This document shows, piece by piece, positions 52,012-62,229 of a stretch of 64,000 nt of DNA; positions within the stretch are counted from its first letter, which is position 1; each line of letters opens with the position of its first letter. Location: positions 2,570,501-2,634,500 of the forward strand of contig NZ_CAMTTE010000001.1 in the NCBI RefSeq assembly GCF_947077775.1, in the 5' to 3' direction. The notes beneath the pieces are model-generated. The model was not told the origin of the DNA and searched no databases. It was given only the letters and a program-made list of their open reading frames with translations. This DNA comes from Salinibacter pepae (GTDB taxonomy: Bacteria; Bacteroidota; Rhodothermia; Rhodothermales; Salinibacteraceae). Position numbers and translations under genes: made by a program.

Positions 52012-53958
52012 ATGAAGCCCAAAGACCAGATTCTGGCCCGGATGTACGTGGCGCTGACGCTGCTGGGCCTCGCCCCGCTGGCCGTCGCGGCGCAGATGGG
52101 CCAGATTGTGGTGACCGAGACCGACGCGCTCCGCGACCAGGTGCGGGCGCAGGCCCGCTCGTCGGTGACGATTCCGGCCATGCGCGGCGCCATCCGGGAC
52201 CGGGACGGCCGGGGCCTCGCAACGAACACGGCCCGGTACGACCTGGCCGTGGACCCGACGGTGGAGGGGTTTCGGGGGCGGGCGGGGACGTTCTTTGACA
52301 AGCTGGCCGGCCTGACCAACGCGTCGGCGTCGCAGTACCGGCGGCGGGTGCGCGGCCGGCACAGCCCGCAGTATGTGAAGCTGCGGGAGGAGCTCACGCC
52401 CCGTCAGTACGAAGCCATTCGGGGGTGGGAGGTGCCGGGCGTGATCCTCACGCCGGAGTTTGGGCGGCGCTACAACTACGGGTCGACGGCGGCCCACGTG
52501 ATCGGACACGTCGGGAGCAGCGGGAACGGCCTTGCCGGGCTGGAGCTGGCGTACGACGACACGCTGACCGGCACGCCCGGACGGCGCATCGTGCGGCGGG
52601 ACCGGAGCGGGCGCATCGAGGCGTACGTGGGCGGGAAGGTGGTGCAGCCGGAGCGGGGCGACGACCTCGTGCTCACGATCGACCTGACGCGGCAGGCGGC
52701 GCTCGAAAACGAGCTTCGCCGCGGCGTGCGGGAAAGCGGGGCCGAGTGGGGAACGGCCGTGGCGATGGACCCGAGCACCGGTGCCATCCTCGGCATGGCC
52801 AACGTGCCGACCTACAATCCCAACCGACCGGGCCGGGCCCCCAGTGAGGCGCGGCGCAACCGGGCCCTCACCGATCGCTTCGAGCCGGGGTCCACCTTTA
52901 AGCTCGTCGGGGCCGTTGCGGCCATCGAGCAGGGCCTCGTGTCGCTCGACGACTCGGTGGAGACCGGCGACGGGTGGGCCGTCTTCCACGGCTACACGAT
53001 GAAGGACGTGCAGGCGCACGGGACGATCTCGTTCGCCGACGTCATTGCGAAATCGAGCAACGTGGGCATGGCCAAGACGGTGGACGAGCTCGACCGAGGC
53101 ACCTACTACCAGTACGCCCGCAACATGGGCTTTAGTCAGCCCACGTGGATCGACCTGCCGGGGGAGGTGGGGGGCGTACTGAAGCGCCCGCCCCAGTGGA
53201 GCGCCACGACCCAAACCTCGATGGCCATCGGCTACGAGGTGTCGATCACGCCGCTGCAGCTGATTACGGCCTACAGCGCGCTGGCGAACGGCGGCCTCCT
53301 CAAGCGCCCCTACGTCGTCGCCGAGCGGCGGGACGTGACGGGGAAGACCCTCTGGGAGAACGAGCCGGAGACCATCCGGCGGGCCTTTCGGGAAGAGACG
53401 GCCGATACGCTCCGGTCTGCCTTTAAGCGCGTCGTCGAGACCGGGACGGGCACCAACGCCCAGATTGACGGACTCCGCGTGGCCGGCAAGACGGGCACGG
53501 CGCTTCAACTCGCGGGCGGGGAGTATTCGGCGGACGAGACCCGCGCCTCCTTTGTGGGGTTCTTTCCCGCCGACGCGCCGGAGGTGGCGCTGCTCGTGGT
53601 GCTGGGATCGCCCCAAGGAGGCCCCCACGGCGGGGAGGTGGCCGCGCCGGTGTTTCGGCGGGTCGCGCGCCGGTGGGCCGGCACGTTCCCCGCGGTGGTG
53701 GACCGGATGACGCCGGAGTCGCCGCCCGCACCGACCGGGGCGCCGACGGGGCCCCGTCCGCCGGCGGACACGCTTCCGTCGGGCCGGCCGGACGCGATGC
53801 CCGACCTGACGGGACTCAGCACGCGCCGGGCGGTGGCGTGGTTGCGGGGGCGAGACATTGAGCCACAGCTTCGCGGGGCGGGCAAAGTGGTGCGCCAGCG
53901 GCCTCGTCCTGGGGCCCCGCTTCCAGAAACTCGTGCCCTTCTCACGGCGGCCCAGTGA
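52012..53958 (+). CDS. ftsI: Septal peptidoglycan transpeptidase FtsI (PBP) with PASTA domain
   Basis: A 648-residue class B penicillin-binding protein that crosslinks septal peptidoglycan. It has an N-terminal transmembrane helix (about 11-30), a dimerisation domain (about 55-210) and a transpeptidase domain. Active-site motifs are GSTFK (Ser 294), SSN (347-349) and KTGT (492-495). Residues about 595-648 form a PASTA domain (MPDLTGLSTRRAVAWL, then VVRQRPRPGAPLPE). A Pro-rich linker joins the two. It overlaps none of its neighbours and is followed by murE after 4 bases. Confidence 0.92.
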   Translation: MKPKDQILARMYVALTLLGLAPLAVAAQMGQIVVTETDALRDQVRAQARSSVTIPAMRGAIRDRDGRGLATNTARYDLAVDPTVEGFRGRAGTFFDKLAGLTNASASQYRRRVRGRHSPQYVKLREELTPRQYEAIRGWEVPGVILTPEFGRRYNYGSTAAHVIGHVGSSGNGLAGLELAYDDTLTGTPGRRIVRRDRSGRIEAYVGGKVVQPERGDDLVLTIDLTRQAALENELRRGVRESGAEWGTAVAMDPSTGAILGMANVPTYNPNRPGRAPSEARRNRALTDRFEPGSTFKLVGAVAAIEQGLVSLDDSVETGDGWAVFHGYTMKDVQAHGTISFADVIAKSSNVGMAKTVDELDRGTYYQYARNMGFSQPTWIDLPGEVGGVLKRPPQWSATTQTSMAIGYEVSITPLQLITAYSALANGGLLKRPYVVAERRDVTGKTLWENEPETIRRAFREETADTLRSAFKRVVETGTGTNAQIDGLRVAGKTGTALQLAGGEYSADETRASFVGFFPADAPEVALLVVLGSPQGGPHGGEVAAPVFRRVARRWAGTFPAVVDRMTPESPPAPTGAPTGPRPPADTLPSGRPDAMPDLTGLSTRRAVAWLRGRDIEPQLRGAGKVVRQRPRPGAPLPETRALLTAAQ

Positions 53959-53962
53959 GCCG

Positions 53963-55501
53963 ATGCCAGGCCCTACGTCTGCACACACCGAGCGGGTTTC
54001 GGAGTGGGAGCCCGATCCCCTCCCCTGGGCGGCGCTCCGGCGTCGGCTGCGGACGGCGGATTTGCTGGACGAAACGATAGCGGGGGCCGAAGCCCCCGAT
54101 CCCGACACCCTCGCGATCGGCGGCCTGACGGACGACAGTCGGGCGGTCACGCCGGGCGGCGGCTTCGTCGCGATTCGCGGCGTGGACGCCGACGGCCACT
54201 CGTTCATTGACATGGCGGTAGACAACGGCGCGCGCCTCGTCGTGTGCGAAGCGCTGCCGACCCGAGCGCGCGAGCGCTTTCCCGGGGTCGTGTTTGCGCG
54301 TGTGACAGACACGCGGACGGCCCTGGCCGAGGGCGCCGCGGCCCTGCATGGGGACCCGGCCGACGAGCTGCGTCTCGTGGGCGTGACGGGGACGAACGGA
54401 AAAACCACGGTGGCCTACCTCGTCCACCACTTGGTGGAGGCGCTGGGAGAGACCGCTGGGCTGCTCAGCACGATCGAGGTCCAGGCGGGCGGCGAGACGA
54501 CGGCCCCCGCCCTCACGACACCGGGGCCGCTGGTCCTGCACCGCACGCTGCGACGCATGGTGGACCGGGGCTGCACGGCCTGCGTGATGGAGGTGTCGTC
54601 CCACGCGCTCGACCAGCACCGTGTGCACGGGCTCGACTATGAGGTGGCCATCTTCACCACCCTTTCGGTCGATCATCTCGACTACCACGACACGCTGGAC
54701 GACTACCGGGCGGCGAAGAAAACCCTGTTCGACGCCCTCGGGCCCGACGCGACGGCCCTCTACAACGCCGACGACGAGGCCGGCCCCACGATGGTGGCCG
54801 ATACAGAGGCGCGGGTCGTGTCCTTCGGGCTCGACCGAGACGCGGACATCGAGGCGGCTGTGCTGGAGGCGCGGCTCGACGGGCAACGGGTGCGGCTCGA
54901 CGGCCACGAGCGGGACACCCGACTGGCGGGGCGCTTCAACGCCTCCAACATGGCGGCCGCCTACGGGACCGGCACGGCCCTCGGCCACGCGCCGGAGGCC
55001 GTGGCCGACGCCCTCGCCGACGCGCCGCCGGTGCCGGGCCGGGTCGAGCCGCTGCGCTTCGGGGACGGCACCACGGTCATTGTCGATTACGCCCACACGC
55101 CCGACGCGCTGGAGAACGTGCTCCGCACGGTGCGCGACACGACCCCGGCGAAGGCCGCGCTCTGGTGCGTGTTTGGGTGCGGGGGAGACCGCGATGCGGG
55201 CAAGCGGCCCACGATGGGCCGCATCGCCGAGCGGCTCGCGGACCGCGTGATCGTGACGAGCGACAACCCCCGCACGGAAGCCCCGGTGGCCATTCTGCGG
55301 GACATCCGCGACGGGGTGGAGCGGCCGGAGTCGATGCGCTGGATTGTAGACCGGGAGGAGGCCATCCAGGCCGCGGCCGACGAGACGATGCCGGGCGACG
55401 TGGTCGTGATCGCGGGCAAGGGCCACGAGACGACACAGACCATTGGCACCGACACCCGCCCCTTCGACGACCGCGAGATGGCACGACGATACTTTGGCTG
55501 A
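53963..55501 (+). CDS. murE: UDP-N-acetylmuramoyl-tripeptide synthetase MurE
   Basis: Adds the third amino acid (usually meso-diaminopimelate) to UDP-MurNAc-L-Ala-D-Glu. Of 512 residues, the Mur ligase ATP motif is VGVTGTNGKTT (about 138-148), followed by MEVSSHALDQHR and DYAHTPDALE. SDNPRTEAP contains the DNPR motif seen in diaminopimelate-adding enzymes, so the third residue is probably meso-DAP. It starts at ATG 53963, 4 bases past ftsI, and leads into mraY without an intervening murF. Confidence 0.94.
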   Translation: MPGPTSAHTERVSEWEPDPLPWAALRRRLRTADLLDETIAGAEAPDPDTLAIGGLTDDSRAVTPGGGFVAIRGVDADGHSFIDMAVDNGARLVVCEALPTRARERFPGVVFARVTDTRTALAEGAAALHGDPADELRLVGVTGTNGKTTVAYLVHHLVEALGETAGLLSTIEVQAGGETTAPALTTPGPLVLHRTLRRMVDRGCTACVMEVSSHALDQHRVHGLDYEVAIFTTLSVDHLDYHDTLDDYRAAKKTLFDALGPDATALYNADDEAGPTMVADTEARVVSFGLDRDADIEAAVLEARLDGQRVRLDGHERDTRLAGRFNASNMAAAYGTGTALGHAPEAVADALADAPPVPGRVEPLRFGDGTTVIVDYAHTPDALENVLRTVRDTTPAKAALWCVFGCGGDRDAGKRPTMGRIAERLADRVIVTSDNPRTEAPVAILRDIRDGVERPESMRWIVDREEAIQAAADETMPGDVVVIAGKGHETTQTIGTDTRPFDDREMARRYFG

Positions 55502-55558
55502 CGACGCGTCCGGGCGGGTGCGATCGAAGTTCGATCCCCGCCCGGGCGCCCACACACA

Positions 55559-56716
55559 ATGCTCTACTACCTCATCGACTACATTGAGCGGCTGTACCAC
55601 CCGCCGGGGTTTCAGGTGATCCGGTTTATCACCGTGCGGGCGGCGCTGGCCTCCATCACGGCGCTCGGCATCGCGCTGGGGGCGGGGCGGGGCATCATCC
55701 GGTGGCTGCGGCAGCAGCAGCTCGGGGAGCAGGTGCGGGAGGGCGAGGCGGCCGGGGCCATCAGCCACGCCCACAAGGCGGGCACGCCCACGATGGGGGG
55801 CATCATCATCCTGCTGTCTGTGGGCGGGGCGACGCTGCTCTGGGGGGCCGTCGCCAATACGTACGTGTGGCTCTCCCTCGTGGCGATGGGTGGGCTCGGC
55901 GTGGTGGGCTTCGCCGACGACTACGTGAAGACGGTACGGAAGCAAAAGGACGGCCTCAATGCCTGGTACAAGGTGGCGGGCCAGGTTGCCGTCGGGCTTT
56001 TCGTGGGGGGCGTGCTGTACTTCCATCCCGACTTTGCGGCCTACAATACGTTCACGTTCATTCCCTTTCTGAAAGATCAGGTGCTCGATTATGACCTCTT
56101 TCGGTTTCTAGAGCTGGGGGTCGACCTCGGATGGCTCGTCTACCTTCCGGTGGTCGTCTTCATTGTGACGGCGGTCTCCAACGCCGTGAACCTGACCGAC
56201 GGCCTCGACGGCCTGACGACCGGCGTCACGGCGTTCGTGTCGCTGGGGCTCGTCGCGCTGGTGTATGTGTCCGGCAACGCGGAGTTTGCGACGTTCCTGA
56301 ACGTCATGCACCTGCCGGGCACCGGGGAGCTGACGGTGTTCGTGGCGGCCGTCACGGCGGCCTGCTTCGGGTTTCTGTGGTACAACGGATACCCGGCGAC
56401 CGTCTTTATGGGCGACACCGGCGCCCTCGCCCTCGGCGGGGCCGTGGGGAGCACGATCCTCATGGTGCGCAAGGAGCTGCTGCTGCCGCTGCTTGGCATC
56501 GTGTACTTTGCCGAGGCGCTCTCGGTCATCGTGCAGACAAGCTACTTCAAATACACCCGACGCCGCACCGGCACCGGAAAGCGCGTCTTCCGGATGGCGC
56601 CCCTGCATCACCACTACGAGGCCCGCGGCCTCCACGAGGCGAAAATCGTGACGCGCTTCTGGATTGTGACCGCCATCACCGTAATCGCCGCCCTGCTCAT
56701 CCTTCGCATTCGCTAG
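55559..56716 (+). CDS. mraY: Phospho-MurNAc-pentapeptide transferase MraY
   Basis: An integral membrane enzyme (385 residues, about ten hydrophobic segments) that transfers phospho-MurNAc-pentapeptide to undecaprenyl phosphate to give lipid I. Motifs include SHAHKAGTPTMGG (about 68-80), FADDYVKT (about 119-126), NAVNLTDGLDGLTTG (about 209-223) and APLHHHYEARGLHEAKIVTR near the C-terminus (the HHH cluster). The order murE-mraY-murD without murF is typical of Bacteroidota-type clusters. Confidence 0.95.
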   Translation: MLYYLIDYIERLYHPPGFQVIRFITVRAALASITALGIALGAGRGIIRWLRQQQLGEQVREGEAAGAISHAHKAGTPTMGGIIILLSVGGATLLWGAVANTYVWLSLVAMGGLGVVGFADDYVKTVRKQKDGLNAWYKVAGQVAVGLFVGGVLYFHPDFAAYNTFTFIPFLKDQVLDYDLFRFLELGVDLGWLVYLPVVVFIVTAVSNAVNLTDGLDGLTTGVTAFVSLGLVALVYVSGNAEFATFLNVMHLPGTGELTVFVAAVTAACFGFLWYNGYPATVFMGDTGALALGGAVGSTILMVRKELLLPLLGIVYFAEALSVIVQTSYFKYTRRRTGTGKRVFRMAPLHHHYEARGLHEAKIVTRFWIVTAITVIAALLILRIR

Positions 56717-56775
56717 CACAGCCCCCGCCGCGGCGGGGAAGCGACCTGTTTCCACACTCACTCTCACCCCCTGAA

Positions 56776-58158
56776 ATGACACCGGACGAGGTGCGCACAA
56801 AACGAGCCACCGTGGTGGGCGGCGCCCGCAGTGGGCGGGCCGTGGCCCGGCTGCTGGCGAAGGTGGGGGGCGAGGTGTTTCTCACTGAGCAGGACGCCCC
56901 GTCGGACGGGGCCGCGGCGGCCCTCGACGCGGCCGGCGTCGAGTACGAGTTTGGGGGGCACACGGCCGCGGCGCTCAACGCCGACGTTCTTGTGCTCAGT
57001 CCCGGGGTGCCCACGCAGTCGAACATCGTGCAGCAGGCGCTGCGGGCGGGGCTCGACGTGTACTCCGAAATTGAGGCGGCGTCCTGGTTCTGCGACGCGC
57101 CCATCGTGGCCATCACCGGGACCAACGGCAAGACGACCACGACGAGCCTCACCGGGCACGTCTTCCGAACGGCCTTCGCGGACACCCCGGACCGCGAGGC
57201 CCTCGTGGCGGGCAACATCGGGTACCCGTTTTCCGACTACGTGCTCGAGACGGAGCCGACAGACGTGGTGGTGCTGGAGGTGTCCAGCTTCCAGCTCGAC
57301 CACGTGGAGACGTTTCGCCCGCGCGTGAGCGTGCTACTGAACATCACGCCCGACCACCTGGGGCGCTACGACCACGACTTCGAGGCCTACGCGCAGGCCA
57401 AGCACAACATTTTCCGCAATCAGGGCGAGGGCGACGTGGTGGTCTACAACCGGGACGATGACGACGTACGGGACGCCGTGGAGGAGGCGGCCGCGGAGCA
57501 GGGCGTCCGCCCGATGGCCATCACCAGAGAGGGGGTGCCGGCGGCCGGGGCCGGACTGCGAGACGGCCGCATCGTGCTTCGAACCGACGACGAAGACGCT
57601 TCGCTCATGCCTCAGGACGAGCTCGCCCTTCGAGGGCGTCACAACATGTACAACTCGCTTGCGGCCGCCGTCTCGGCCCGTGTGATGGAGGTCGAGAACG
57701 ACGTCATTCGCGAGAGCCTGTCCGGCTTCGAGGGCGTGCCGCACCGGCTGGAGGCGGTGCGCACGGTGGACGACGTGCTGTACGTCAACGACTCGAAGGC
57801 CACCAACGTGAACGCGGTCTGGTACGCCCTGGAGAGCTTCGACCGGCCCATCGTCCTGATTGCCGGGGGCCGAGACAAGGGAAACGACTACACGGACCTC
57901 AAGCCGCTCGTTCGCGAGCAGGTGCGGGCGGTGGTGGCCCTCGGGGAGAGTGCCGAGACGGTCGGCCGGGCGCTCGGGGACGAGGCCGGCCGGCACCGCC
58001 GGGCCGACACCATGGAGGACGCCCTGAGCCAGGCCCAACGCGCGGCCCAGCCGGGCGACGTGGTGCTGCTGAGCCCGGCGTGCTCCTCCTTCGACATGTA
58101 CGCAAACTACGAGGAGCGGGGCGACACCTTCCGCCGCCTCGTGGAGACAATGCTATAG
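56776..58158 (+). CDS. murD: UDP-N-acetylmuramoyl-L-alanine--D-glutamate ligase MurD
   Basis: Adds D-glutamate to UDP-MurNAc-L-Ala. It is 460 residues, with the N-terminal VVGGARSGRAVARLL (about 13-27), ATP motif AITGTNGKTTTT (about 113-124), LEVSSFQLD (about 165-173) and NITPDHLGRYD, followed by YVNDSKATNVNAV (about 336-348) and LLSPACSSFDMY near the end. ATG 56776 begins 59 bases after mraY. Confidence 0.95.
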   Translation: MTPDEVRTKRATVVGGARSGRAVARLLAKVGGEVFLTEQDAPSDGAAAALDAAGVEYEFGGHTAAALNADVLVLSPGVPTQSNIVQQALRAGLDVYSEIEAASWFCDAPIVAITGTNGKTTTTSLTGHVFRTAFADTPDREALVAGNIGYPFSDYVLETEPTDVVVLEVSSFQLDHVETFRPRVSVLLNITPDHLGRYDHDFEAYAQAKHNIFRNQGEGDVVVYNRDDDDVRDAVEEAAAEQGVRPMAITREGVPAAGAGLRDGRIVLRTDDEDASLMPQDELALRGRHNMYNSLAAAVSARVMEVENDVIRESLSGFEGVPHRLEAVRTVDDVLYVNDSKATNVNAVWYALESFDRPIVLIAGGRDKGNDYTDLKPLVREQVRAVVALGESAETVGRALGDEAGRHRRADTMEDALSQAQRAAQPGDVVLLSPACSSFDMYANYEERGDTFRRLVETML

Positions 58159-58231
58159 CCATTACGCGTTGCGTACTGCGTAGCCGATCGTCCCGACGAC
58201 TCAATTTTTTTCGACTTCACACTGACGCTCG

Positions 58232-59401
58232 ATGAGCATCGTCCAGTCCCTCACACAGAAAGTGACCGACCGCGCCCCGGCGGACAAGTACGTGGTGTGG
58301 GTCGTGTTGGCGCTGTCGTCCGTGGGCGTGGTGGCGGTGTATAGCGCCGTCACGTATCTGGCGGAGGTGCGGGTTGGAACCGAGCCGGTGCACTTCCTGC
58401 TTCGCCACCTGGCCCGCGTGGGGATTGCCCTCGGGGCGATGGGGGTGGTGAGCCTCATCGACTACCGCACGCTGGCCCGGTACAGCCGGCTGGCGCTCGT
58501 GGGCACCCTGCTCCTGCTGGTCGCCGTCAAGGTCGTCGGTCTGTTCTCGGGCGGGGCCGACCGCTGGCTGCAGATTGGCGGGGTCGGGTTTCAGCCGTCG
58601 GAGTTCGCGCGGGTGGCGCTCGTCTTTTACGTGGCGGTGCTGTTGGTGCAGAAGCAGGACTACGTGAAGAGCTTCAGCCGCACGTTCCTGCCGGTGCTGT
58701 TTTGGGTGGGGCTGACGGTGGGGCTCATCGCCCTTGACGACCTGTCGACGGCCCTCGTGTTGCTGCTCGGGGTGCTGCTGATGAGCTTCGTGGGGCGCGT
58801 GAGCGTTCTGCAGATCGGTGGGCTCGCCGTGCTGGGGGGCGTGATGGCGTTCGGCGTGCTGTCGACATCGCCCGACCGGGCCGCCCGCCTAGAGGCGTAC
58901 CTCGGGATGGACTTGTTTCCGAACACCGACACGGAGCAGGTCATGGACGCGCGGGGGGAGCAGTATCAGTCCCGGCAGGCCCGGATGGCCTTCGCGGTGG
59001 GCGGGTTCACCGGGGTGGGGCCGGGGAAGAGTGTCCAGCGCGACTTCCTTCCGGAGCCCTATAACGACTTTATTTTCGCCATCATCGCGGAGGAGTACGG
59101 CATCTTCGGGGCCCTGGCCCTGTTGGCCGGGGTCTTCGTGCTGCTCTTTCGCGGGTACCTCCGCATTGCGCGGGACGCCCCGGACCCGCTCGGGCTCATT
59201 CTGGCGGTGGGGATGACCACGCTGGTCGTGACGTACGGGTTCGTGCACGCCGGGGTGGCCAGTGGGCTGTTGCCGGTGACGGGCCTGCCCATGCCGTTTG
59301 TCTCGTACGGAGGGACGTCTCTGCTGGCCAACGGCATCATGATTGGAGTCCTGTTGAATATCTCCCGTCACGCGGGACAGCGTTCCGCCGAGCGGGTTTG
59401 A
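58232..59401 (+). CDS. ftsW: Lipid II polymerase FtsW
   Basis: A SEDS-family glycosyltransferase (389 residues, about ten transmembrane segments) that polymerises lipid II at the septum together with FtsI. LQIGGVGFQPSEFARVALV (about 113-131) and, near the end, PVTGLPMPFVSYGGTSLLAN (about 348-367) are the SEDS signatures. The middle region with DLSTALVLLLGVLLMSF includes the catalytic aspartate. The position between murD and murG is standard. Confidence 0.95.
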   Translation: MSIVQSLTQKVTDRAPADKYVVWVVLALSSVGVVAVYSAVTYLAEVRVGTEPVHFLLRHLARVGIALGAMGVVSLIDYRTLARYSRLALVGTLLLLVAVKVVGLFSGGADRWLQIGGVGFQPSEFARVALVFYVAVLLVQKQDYVKSFSRTFLPVLFWVGLTVGLIALDDLSTALVLLLGVLLMSFVGRVSVLQIGGLAVLGGVMAFGVLSTSPDRAARLEAYLGMDLFPNTDTEQVMDARGEQYQSRQARMAFAVGGFTGVGPGKSVQRDFLPEPYNDFIFAIIAEEYGIFGALALLAGVFVLLFRGYLRIARDAPDPLGLILAVGMTTLVVTYGFVHAGVASGLLPVTGLPMPFVSYGGTSLLANGIMIGVLLNISRHAGQRSAERV

Positions 59402-59462
59402 ATTGCTCCCTTGTGAAATTCTTTCGGGTCTTCGGGCCCGTTGATGACGTTCTTGAGCTGCC

Positions 59463-60575
59463 ATGAGCACGCGTGCGCCACACATACTGATGGTTGGGGG
59501 CGGCACTGGGGGACACGTGTACCCGGCCATCGCCATTGCCGACGCGGTGCGGGCCCTTCGTCCGGACGCCCAGGTTGTGTTTGTGGGCACGCAGGACCGG
59601 CTCGAAGCGCGGGCCGTGCCGGAGGCGGGGTATGCCCTCCACCCGATTACGGCGCAGGGCCTTCAGCGACGGGCCGTGGCGTCCAACCTGCTGCTGCCGT
59701 TCCGCGTGGCGCAGGGCCTGGTGCAGAGCTGGCGCCTCGTGGGGGCCATCGAGCCGGACGTGGCGGTGGGCACGGGCGGGTACGTGGCCGCCCCGGTGCT
59801 GATGGCGGCGTGGCTGCGCGGGCGGCCCCTCCTGATACAGGAGCAAAACGCCTACGCGGGCCTCACCAACCGGGTGCTCGCGCGCCTTGCGCTGCGCGTC
59901 CACCTCGCCTTTCCCGAGGCGAAGGACTGGGTGCCCTCCGAGCACGCGGTGGTGAGCGGAAACCCCACGCGCCAGTCGTTGCGGGACGCAGACCCCGACG
60001 CGGCCCGGGCGGCCTTCAACGTCCCGGAGGACGGGCGTGTGCTGTTGGTCATGGGGGGGTCGCTGGGCAGCGCCGCGATCAACGGGGCGATCCAGCGGAT
60101 CCTGGATCCCCTGCTGGCCGAGGGCGACGTGTACGTGGTCTGGCAGACGGGAACCCGGTACTACGACGACCTGACGGCGGACCTCGACGAGCACCCGCGA
60201 CTTCGCGTCGTCGAGTACATCGACCAGATGGGACACGCCTACGCCGCGGCCGACCTCGCGGTGTGCCGGGCGGGGGCGCTCACCTGCAGCGAGCTGACGG
60301 TCACGGGCACGCCCGCGGTCCTCGTGCCCTCGCCCAACGTGACGGCCGACCATCAGACCAAGAACGCACGGAGCCTGGAACGGGCCGGCGCCGCCGTGTG
60401 GCTGGACGAGGCAGACCTCGACGCGCACCTGGAGACGGTGCTGCTCGACCTGCTCGGCAATGCCGACCGGCGCGCCCGGATGGCCGAGGCCGCCCGCGAC
60501 CGGGCCCGCCCCGACGCCGCGGAGACCATTGCCCGCGACGTCCTGGCCCTTGCCGATCGCTACCGCACGAACTGA
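59463..60575 (+). CDS. murG: UDP-GlcNAc--lipid I N-acetylglucosaminyltransferase MurG
   Basis: Makes lipid II by adding N-acetylglucosamine to lipid I at the inner face of the membrane. Its 370 residues show GGGTGGHVYPAIAIADAV (about 13-30) and VGTGGYVAAPVL, LLIQEQNAYAGLTNR in the N-terminal half. The C-terminal half has VMGGSLGSAAIN, then CRAGALTCSELTVTGTPAV with the UDP-sugar-binding residues. Length and order are normal. Confidence 0.95.
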   Translation: MSTRAPHILMVGGGTGGHVYPAIAIADAVRALRPDAQVVFVGTQDRLEARAVPEAGYALHPITAQGLQRRAVASNLLLPFRVAQGLVQSWRLVGAIEPDVAVGTGGYVAAPVLMAAWLRGRPLLIQEQNAYAGLTNRVLARLALRVHLAFPEAKDWVPSEHAVVSGNPTRQSLRDADPDAARAAFNVPEDGRVLLVMGGSLGSAAINGAIQRILDPLLAEGDVYVVWQTGTRYYDDLTADLDEHPRLRVVEYIDQMGHAYAAADLAVCRAGALTCSELTVTGTPAVLVPSPNVTADHQTKNARSLERAGAAVWLDEADLDAHLETVLLDLLGNADRRARMAEAARDRARPDAAETIARDVLALADRYRTN

Positions 60576-60654
60576 TTCTGAATTTCTCTTCTCGGCCCGC
60601 GGGCACCGGCCCCGGGCCCCGGAGACGACCCCCCGACTGATCCGAACGTTCTCG

Positions 60655-62082
60655 ATGGCTGAACTCCGTACACAACCGGCTTTGGGCCGCATCCGCCAGG
60701 TCCACATGGTGGGCATCGGCGGCATCGGCATGAGCTCCATCGCCGAGGTGCTCCTGAACCGCGGCTACACCGTGACGGGCTCGGACCTGGAGCGCAGCGA
60801 CGTCACCGAGCGCCTGGAGGCGGAGGGGGCCACGATCCACGAGGGGCACGCCGCTGAGCAGGTGGGCACGGCCGACGTGGTGGTCTACTCCAGTGCCGTC
60901 GACCCCGACGAGAACCCGGAGACCCGCGAGGCCGAACGCCGCCGCATCTCGCTCATCCCGCGCGCCGAGATGCTGGGGGAGCTGATCCGGATGAAGTTTG
61001 GCGTCGGCGTGGCCGGCACCCACGGCAAGACGACCACGACCTCGATGGCGGGGCTCGTGGTGGCCGAGGGGGGCTTCGATCCGACCGTGATCGTGGGGGG
61101 AAAGGTGACGGCCTTCGGCTCCAACGCCATCACGGGGGAGGGCGATGTCCTTGTGATTGAAGCCGACGAGTACGACCGCACGTTCCTGCGCCTGACGCCG
61201 TCGCTGGCGGTCATCACGAGCATCGAGGAGGATCACCTCGACGTGTACGAGGACCTGGCGGCCATCCAGGCGGCCTTCACGCAGTACGCCAACAGCGTGC
61301 CGTTCTTCGGGGCGGCCATCCTGTGCCTCGACGACCCGAACGTGCAGGCCATCGTCGGCGACGTGGAGCGCCGCGTCGTGACCTACGGCACGACACGCCA
61401 GGCGGAGGTGCGGGGCGAGAACGTCCGGCGGGAGGGCATGACGACCCGGTTCGACGTGGTGGTGCGCGGAGAGCGCCTCGGCACCCTCGAGCTGCACGTG
61501 CCGGGCCTGCACAACGTGCGCAACGCGCTTGCCGCCGTGGCGGTGGGCCAGGAGCTCGAGATTTCGTTCGAGCGGGTGCGCGACGGGCTCGGCACCTTCA
61601 CCGGCGTCCGCCGCCGGTTTGAGAAGAAGGGAGAGGTGGGCGGCATCACGGTGCTCGACGACTACGCCCACCACCCAACCGAAATTGAGGCGACCCTGGA
61701 CGCGGCCCACCAGGGCTTTCCCGACCGCCGTGTCGTCGCGGTCTTTCAGCCGCACATGTACTCCCGCACTCAGAACTTCATGGACGAGTTCGCCCGCGCC
61801 TTCTTCAACGCCGACATGCTCGTCCTGACCGACGTGTACGGGGCGCGCGAGACGCCGATCGAGGGGGTGAGCGGCGGGCGCCTGGCTGAGCGGGCCGAGC
61901 AGTTTGGGCACCGGGCCGTGCACTACGTGCCGGAGAAAACCGACCTCCCGGGCCGCCTGCAGGAGCTCGTGGGGCCGGGCGACGTCGTTCTGATGCTGGG
62001 CGCGGGCGACATCTGGCGCGCGAGTGAGGCCTTCGTGGAGCTGCTTGAAAACGGTGGTGAGACAGAAATTGAACGCGACTGA
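60655..62082 (+). CDS. murC: UDP-N-acetylmuramate--L-alanine ligase MurC
   Basis: Adds the first amino acid (L-Ala) to UDP-MurNAc. Its 475 residues show VHMVGIGGIGMSSIAEVL (about 16-33), GVAGTHGKTTTTSMAG (about 120-135), IEADEYDRTFL, LDDYAHHPTEI (about 339-349) and FQPHMYSRT (about 364-372). ATG 60655 is chosen because the conserved part starts soon after; the upstream frame overlapping murG has none. An intergenic repeat follows. Confidence 0.95.
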   Translation: MAELRTQPALGRIRQVHMVGIGGIGMSSIAEVLLNRGYTVTGSDLERSDVTERLEAEGATIHEGHAAEQVGTADVVVYSSAVDPDENPETREAERRRISLIPRAEMLGELIRMKFGVGVAGTHGKTTTTSMAGLVVAEGGFDPTVIVGGKVTAFGSNAITGEGDVLVIEADEYDRTFLRLTPSLAVITSIEEDHLDVYEDLAAIQAAFTQYANSVPFFGAAILCLDDPNVQAIVGDVERRVVTYGTTRQAEVRGENVRREGMTTRFDVVVRGERLGTLELHVPGLHNVRNALAAVAVGQELEISFERVRDGLGTFTGVRRRFEKKGEVGGITVLDDYAHHPTEIEATLDAAHQGFPDRRVVAVFQPHMYSRTQNFMDEFARAFFNADMLVLTDVYGARETPIEGVSGGRLAERAEQFGHRAVHYVPEKTDLPGRLQELVGPGDVVLMLGAGDIWRASEAFVELLENGGETEIERD

Positions 62083-62094
62083 ATTTTGATTGAC

Positions 62095-62187
62095 GGTGTG
62101 ATGCGTGAGGCGTGACGTGTGAACCACGATGCGTGAGAACAGGGCGTTCGCCCCCTTCACGCTTCATGGTTCACGAATCACGAATTC
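62095..62187. repeat. TGATGCGTGA-type imperfect palindrome between murC and ftsQ
   Basis: The left arm has GTGATGCGTGAGGCGTGACG and GATGCGTGAG (62097-62137), and the right arm has CTTCACGCTTCATGGTTCACG and AATCACGAATTC (62155-62187), which is roughly its complement. It interrupts the otherwise tight murC-ftsQ spacing. Confidence 0.65.
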
Positions 62188-62229
62188 CCCGGCCGTTTCA
62201 ACAAGCACGACGACCATTTTTCGACACTC

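Noticed and set aside
53942-56026. Open frame of about 690 codons on the minus strand opposite murE and mraY
   Set aside because: It is fully antisense to conserved division genes and has no recognisable domain.
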